From Oscillospiraceae bacterium (lineage in GTDB: Bacteria; Bacillota; Clostridia; Oscillospirales; QAMX01): DNA of 9,212 bases. The stretch spans positions 1 through 9,212 of the forward strand of contig CACYBP010000383.1 in NCBI GenBank assembly GCA_902772625.1. The letters run 5' to 3'. Made by a program: the position numbers and the translations under genes. The notes below the pieces were generated by a model. That model saw only the letters and a program-made list of their open reading frames with translations, was not told where the DNA came from and searched no databases. This document shows, piece by piece, positions 7,210 to 9,212 of this stretch. Numbering within the stretch: position 1 is the stretch's first letter; each line of letters starts with the position of its first letter.

Positions 7210-7432
7210 AGAGTCTATATAGCAATAATACTTTTACTACTCTTTATTGACCGTTTCACAAGTCTGCGTATATACGCATTGCGGTTATAAAGTAACCAAC
7301 TTATAAACCCTGAGCGCCATGCGCTCCATCAATAAGGCGGTAAGCCGCCGATCGGCAGTGGACCCGGCTGTCCGTATGGCCTTGACCCCGCGTCGGCGGA
7401 GTGGTCCCGTAAAAATCGCTTGGATAGACTCT
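7210..7432 (-). ncRNA. structured leader RNA domain of the polyamine operon (unnamed)
   Basis: Two perfectly complementary 9-mers, AGAGTCTAT (7432-7424) and ATAGACTCT (7218-7210), can pair across 205 nt. The helix continues inward: AGCGAT (7420-7415) pairs with ATTGCT (7226-7221, one G-U), and TTTTAC (7414-7409) with GTAAAA (7237-7232) after a 5-nt bulge, giving 21 pairs in one interrupted helix. Enclosed local hairpins include 7384-7406 (4+4 bp, 3-nt bulge), 7360-7373 (GGAC/GTCC), 7336-7349 (GGCGG/CCGCC), 7312-7326 (GAGCGC/GCGCTC), 7285-7306 (TTATAA/TTATAA) and 7265-7278 (TGCGT/ACGCA). This is the architecture of a large riboswitch or structured attenuator. I find no T-box, lysine, SAM, cobalamin or guanidine consensus. 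It lies between the operon promoter and the attenuator terminator. Confidence 0.6.
7285..7329 (-). CDS. possible 14-codon leader peptide
   Basis: A short minus-strand frame, MERMALRVYKLVTL, ends in TAA at 7287-7285 within the speA leader. It is basic (two Arg, one Lys), as might suit a sensor of arginine or polyamines. No good SD precedes the first ATG; the internal ATG at 7320 has GGAG just upstream (7328-7325, inside the first codons) but lies in a hairpin loop. Six nt after the stop, the palindrome TGCGTATATACGCA begins, so a ribosome held at the end of this frame would cover its first arm. Without comparative data it could equally be chance within a structured RNA. Confidence 0.3.
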   Translation of the reverse strand: MERMALRVYKLVTL

Positions 7433-7455
7433 TTCCCGAGATACAATCCTTGAAT

Positions 7456-7484
7456 ACTATACGCAATTTTTCGCTTTTTGTCAA
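7456..7484 (-). promoter_or_regulatory. promoter of the polyamine operon
   Basis: On the minus strand, TTGACA (7484-7479), a 17-bp spacer and TATAGT (7461-7456) form a near-consensus sigma-A promoter. The start point is predicted near 7449, about 380 nt before the speA ATG. No other strong promoter is seen between here and speA. Confidence 0.85.
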
Positions 7485-7515
7485 GTCCCCCGGACTGCAT
7501 TTTCAAAAGAAGTCG

Positions 7516-7551
7516 AAAACGCGGAAAGCCCCGCGCGAAGCGGAGCTTTCC
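7516..7551 (-). terminator. terminator after degV
   Basis: On the minus strand GGAAAGCTCCGC (7551-7540), loop TTCGC and GCGGGGCTTTCC (7534-7523) form a 12-bp stem with one G-U pair. GCG and then TTTT (7519-7516) follow, a modest T-tract. It separates degV from the operon promoter. Confidence 0.7.
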
Positions 7552-7586
7552 CTTCTCCCTCCGGGATCTTCCGGGCGGGCTTATTC

Positions 7587-8492
7587 TTATTTTGCCGATG
7601 CGTCCGGTTTTCTCTCATCGCCGAAGAAGAACACGGCCACGGTCCCCGGACCGCAGTGCGAGGCAATGATGGTGCCGATCCGGCCGAAGCGGATCTTTCC
7701 TCTGAGCTTCGGGAACCTCTCCTCGAGAAGAGCCAGGGTCGCCTTGGCTTCCTCGGGGCAGTTGGAATAGCTCAAAAAGCACTTCCCGTCGTAGTCTTTG
7801 CCGCCCGCGGCGTGCTTTTCCATTTCGTCCACGGTGGCGGCCACGGCGCGCTTTTTGCCGCGCACCTTGTCGTAGGCGATGATCTTTCCCCTGTCGTCCA
7901 GCCGCATCAAGGGACAGATCCCCAGGATCGTGGCCACGGTGGCGGCGGCGCCGGATACCCGGCCGCTGCGTTTGAACATCTTCAGATCGGTGCAGAAGAA
8001 CTGGTGATGCACCTTGTTCCGGTTCGCTTCGATCCACCGGACGATCTCCTCCATGCTCTTCCCCTGATCCCGGAGATCGGCCGCGGCGTCCAGAAGGAGA
8101 CCGTAGCCCGAGGAGCTTGCCAGAGAGTCCACCACAAAGATCTTTCTTTCGGGATATCTTTCGCGGAGGTTTTCCGCCGCTTTCTCGGCGTTATAGAAAG
8201 ACGGCGTCATGCCGGTGCCGAAAGCCAGATGCAATAGATCGCCCTTTTTCAGCTGCTCTTCAAAGAAGGCTTCGTATTCCAGAACGTTGATCTGGGAGGT
8301 GGCGGGAAGCTTTCCTTCCTCGATCAGACCGTAGAAGCGCGGCAGCGCCACCGGGTCGCGCTGCATATCGTCGGTATAAACCTTTTCCCCCACGGTGTAG
8401 GTGTAAAACAGGATCGGGATCCCCCTCTCCTCCGCATAGGAATAGGGCAGATCGATCGTGGATTCGGCCGAAAGGATGAAATTCTTTTCCAT
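7587..8492 (-). CDS. degV: DegV-family fatty-acid-binding protein
   Basis: A 301-residue cytoplasmic protein of the DegV family, whose members bind a fatty acid; the FakB subset presents it to the FakA kinase. Seen: N-terminal 'ILSAESTIDLP' (the family's ADSTxDL strand), 'ATSQIN' at 64-69 with the conserved T-S-Q, 'LAFGTGMTPSFYNA' from 89 (family S/T-rich ligand loop), 'IFVVDSLASSSGYG' at 118-131, and 'MFKRSGRVSG' at 172-181, matching the LKRGGRIS signature. A little longer than the usual 280-290 residues because of a short C-terminal tail. ATG at 8492 follows AGAGGCGAG. It has its own promoter and terminator and so is a single-gene unit. Whether it works with a FakA kinase cannot be told here, as none is in the window. 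Confidence 0.92.
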   Translation of the reverse strand: MEKNFILSAESTIDLPYSYAEERGIPILFYTYTVGEKVYTDDMQRDPVALPRFYGLIEEGKLPATSQINVLEYEAFFEEQLKKGDLLHLAFGTGMTPSFYNAEKAAENLRERYPERKIFVVDSLASSSGYGLLLDAAADLRDQGKSMEEIVRWIEANRNKVHHQFFCTDLKMFKRSGRVSGAAATVATILGICPLMRLDDRGKIIAYDKVRGKKRAVAATVDEMEKHAAGGKDYDGKCFLSYSNCPEEAKATLALLEERFPKLRGKIRFGRIGTIIASHCGPGTVAVFFFGDERKPDASAK

Positions 8493-8532
8493 AAGCTCGC
8501 CTCTTTTCCCGGGATCGCGCCGGGCTTGCGTC

Positions 8533-8571
8533 CGGCTGCGGAAAGGCCGCGCGGCGTTTTCTTTCCGGCCG
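8533..8571 (-). other. hairpin in degV 5' leader
   Basis: CGGAAAG/CTTTCCG (8539-8545 with 8561-8567), extended by CGGC/GCCG (8533-8536 with 8568-8571) past a 2-nt bulge, forms an 11-bp stem in the untranslated leader of degV, about 40 nt before the start codon. No T-run follows, so it is not a terminator. Confidence 0.45.
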
Positions 8572-8605
8572 TTCCCATGCTCATCCCGTGCATTCCATGT
8601 TCTGT

Positions 8606-8638
8606 ACTGTCAGATTATTATATCTGGTATCTGATACT
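8606..8638. promoter_or_regulatory. inverted repeat over degV start point (possible operator)
   Basis: ACTGTCAGAT (8606-8615) and ATCTGATACT (8629-8638) are inverted repeats matching at 8 of 10 positions, the inner six (TCAGAT/ATCTGA) perfectly, with a 13-bp AT-rich spacer. The dyad lies immediately downstream of the -10 box and spans the predicted degV start (~8632), a common operator position. Confidence 0.4.
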
Positions 8639-8667
8639 ATTATACGTTGTCCTCCGGAATTTGTCAA
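8639..8667 (-). promoter_or_regulatory. degV promoter
   Basis: On the minus strand TTGACA (8667-8662), a 17-bp spacer and TATAAT (8644-8639) match the sigma-A consensus perfectly. Predicted start near 8632 gives a leader of about 140 nt before degV. Confidence 0.88.
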
Positions 8668-8722
8668 GTCTGTTCCGGGACAGATCTTTCTCTTCCCTTT
8701 TCCCCCTCGGGAAAATTATGTC

Positions 8723-8751
8723 TTGACAAAGCCCGGGTTATGCGGTAATAT
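8723..8751 (+). promoter_or_regulatory. tRNA-Thr promoter
   Basis: TTGACA (8723-8728), 17-bp spacer and TAATAT (8746-8751) form a strong sigma-A promoter whose predicted start is about 10 nt before the mature tRNA. It is divergent from the degV promoter, with 55 bp between their -35 boxes. Confidence 0.87.
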
Positions 8752-8768
8752 ATTTCATGTTCGGTCAC

Positions 8769-8844
8769 GCTACTGTGGCTCAGTTGGTAGAGCAGCTGAT
8801 TCGTAATCAGCAGGTCGCCGGTTCGAGTCCGGCCAGTAGCTCCA
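8769..8844 (+). tRNA. trnT: tRNA-Thr (anticodon CGU)
   Basis: A complete 76-nt tRNA reading the threonine codon ACG. Acceptor arms GCTACTG (8769-8775) and CAGTAGC (8834-8840) pair fully; discriminator T8841 and an encoded CCA (8842-8844) follow. The D arm contains GCTCAGTTGGTAGAGC, the anticodon stem-loop is CTGAT-TCGTAAT-CAG with anticodon CGT, and the T arm has GGTTCGAGTCC. It stands alone between its own promoter and terminator. Confidence 0.97.
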
Positions 8845-8846
8845 AC

Positions 8847-8886
8847 AAAAAAGCGTCTTTTGTCTACCGACAAAAGGCGCTTTTTT
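8847..8886 (+). terminator. tRNA-Thr terminator
   Basis: An 18-bp stem with one G-U pair and a TACC loop (arms 8847-8864 and 8869-8886) begins two bases after the tRNA CCA. Its outer pairs are A-runs with T-runs, so it can act in both directions. Confidence 0.9.
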
Positions 8887-8890
8887 GAAC

Positions 8891-8972
8891 GATGTGTTCC
8901 GCTTGCGCGGAACGTGATGTTTGGCTTCGCCAAGTGATGTGCCCTTCGGGCGTGATGTGTGCCTGTGGGCAC
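8891..8972. repeat. array of small hairpins with GTGATGT linkers
   Basis: Four consecutive short palindromes of unrelated stem sequence: GTTCCGC-TTGC-GCGGAAC (8896-8913), TTGGC-TTC-GCCAA (8921-8933), GCCC-TTC-GGGC (8941-8951) and GTGCC-TGTG-GGCAC (8959-8972). Each is preceded by GATGT (8891, 8916, 8936, 8954), the last three as the full linker GTGATGT. The linker is identical while stems vary but keep complementarity. It follows directly on the tRNA terminator. It is not CRISPR (period about 20 nt, no repeat/spacer layout) and not coding. Confidence 0.75.
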
Positions 8973-9005
8973 GGGAGCGGAACGGTCAGATTCCGCTGGA
9001 ATCCC
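8973..9005. other. hairpin following the array
   Basis: AGCGGAA (8976-8982) and TTCCGCT (8991-8997) pair around an 8-nt loop, with GGG (8973-8975) and CCC (9003-9005) able to extend the stem past a 5-nt bulge. It directly adjoins the fourth array hairpin. Beyond it, 9006-9060 shows only two TCCGGA palindromes (9011, 9038) and no gene. Confidence 0.5.
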
Positions 9006-9060
9006 GCGAATCCGGAGCAGCAAAGCAAAAGTGCGGATCCGGAATATTGCCGCAGAAGTA

Positions 9061-9099
9061 AAAAGACCTCTTTCGTCTTTCGGACGGAAGAGGTCTTTT
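9061..9099. terminator. bidirectional intrinsic terminator
   Basis: Arms 9061-9077 and 9083-9099 form a 17-bp stem with one wobble position and a 5-nt loop, bounded by AAAA and TTTT so that it works on both strands. It lies about 50 nt after the stop of the minus-strand gene at the right edge and probably serves that gene. Confidence 0.85.
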
Positions 9100-9151
9100 C
9101 CCTTGTCATATACCGGAAAACAGGTGATCGCCCCGACCGGCTTTTCTCTTT

Positions 9152-9211
9152 CTATTCCACCTCGCCTTTGGAAGAATAGATCCTCACCGCGACGCCGAAG
9201 CGGAGCTTTCT
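9152..9211 (-). CDS. C-terminal end of an unidentified protein (partial)
   Basis: On the minus strand an open frame enters from the right edge and reads RKLRFGVAVRIYSSKGEVE before TAG at 9154-9152. The well-placed terminator downstream (9061-9099) and the ordinary residue composition suggest a real 3' end. Nineteen codons are too few to name a family. Confidence 0.45.
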   Translation of the reverse strand, partial: RKLRFGVAVRIYSSKGEVE

Positions 9212-9212
9212 C

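Noticed and set aside
7210..7450. T-box or 6S RNA in the speA leader
   Set aside because: No GGGTGGNACCGCG T-box sequence is present, and the multi-hairpin interior and downstream gene arrangement do not fit 6S RNA. A covariance scan would settle this.
8891..8972. CRISPR array
   Set aside because: The constant unit is only 7 nt, the intervening sequences are self-complementary rather than unrelated spacers, and no cas gene is nearby.
8664..9023. 119-codon minus-strand frame containing GRTRTGDLLITNQLLYQLS
   Set aside because: This peptide is the well-known false protein produced by translating the antisense strand of a tRNA gene. The frame also crosses the tRNA promoter, its terminator and the hairpin array.

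Overview
The window is GC-rich and tightly packed, with strong sigma-A type promoters (TTGACA-N17-TATAAT), GGAGG ribosome binding sites and gene families typical of Firmicutes. Together with the polyamine gene set this points to a gut-type member of the class Clostridia. That placement is an inference from gene content; no 16S sequence is present.

Layout, left to right. (1) 35-778 (+): an alpha/beta hydrolase with an intact catalytic triad. It converges, across a 12-bp bidirectional terminator hairpin, on a small XRE-type helix-turn-helix regulator (833-1246, -). (2) 1364-7484 (-): a five-gene polyamine operon transcribed right to left. Its order is arginine decarboxylase (speA), spermidine synthase (speE), agmatinase-family ureohydrolase (speB), carboxy(nor)spermidine dehydrogenase, and carboxy(nor)spermidine decarboxylase (nspC). 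The junctions are 12 nt, ATGA overlap, 12 nt, ATGA overlap. A terminator hairpin follows nspC. (3) 7071-7484 (-): the operon's promoter and a leader of about 380 nt. The leader contains a long-range helix closing about 220 nt of hairpin-rich RNA, a possible 14-codon leader peptide, a possible antiterminator and a strong intrinsic terminator immediately before the speA ribosome binding site. (4) 7587-8492 (-): a DegV-family fatty-acid-binding protein with its own near-perfect promoter, which has an inverted repeat over the start point. (5) 8723-8886 (+): tRNA-Thr(CGU) with a consensus promoter and terminator. (6) 8891-8972: an array of four small hairpins separated by GTGATGT linkers, then a further hairpin and a bidirectional terminator. 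The last 19 codons of a gene on the minus strand run off the right edge (9152-9211).

How the genes work together. SpeA makes agmatine from arginine and SpeB makes putrescine from agmatine. The dehydrogenase/decarboxylase pair then makes spermidine (or a relative) from putrescine and aspartate semialdehyde, without S-adenosylmethionine. A SpeE-type aminopropyltransferase sits in the same operon although no speD is present here. The operon could therefore encode two parallel routes to spermidine, or a route through an aminopropyl-agmatine intermediate. The leader is the best candidate for an undescribed regulatory system: it looks like a transcription attenuator or riboswitch in front of the whole polyamine operon, and I do not recognise it as a named RNA class.
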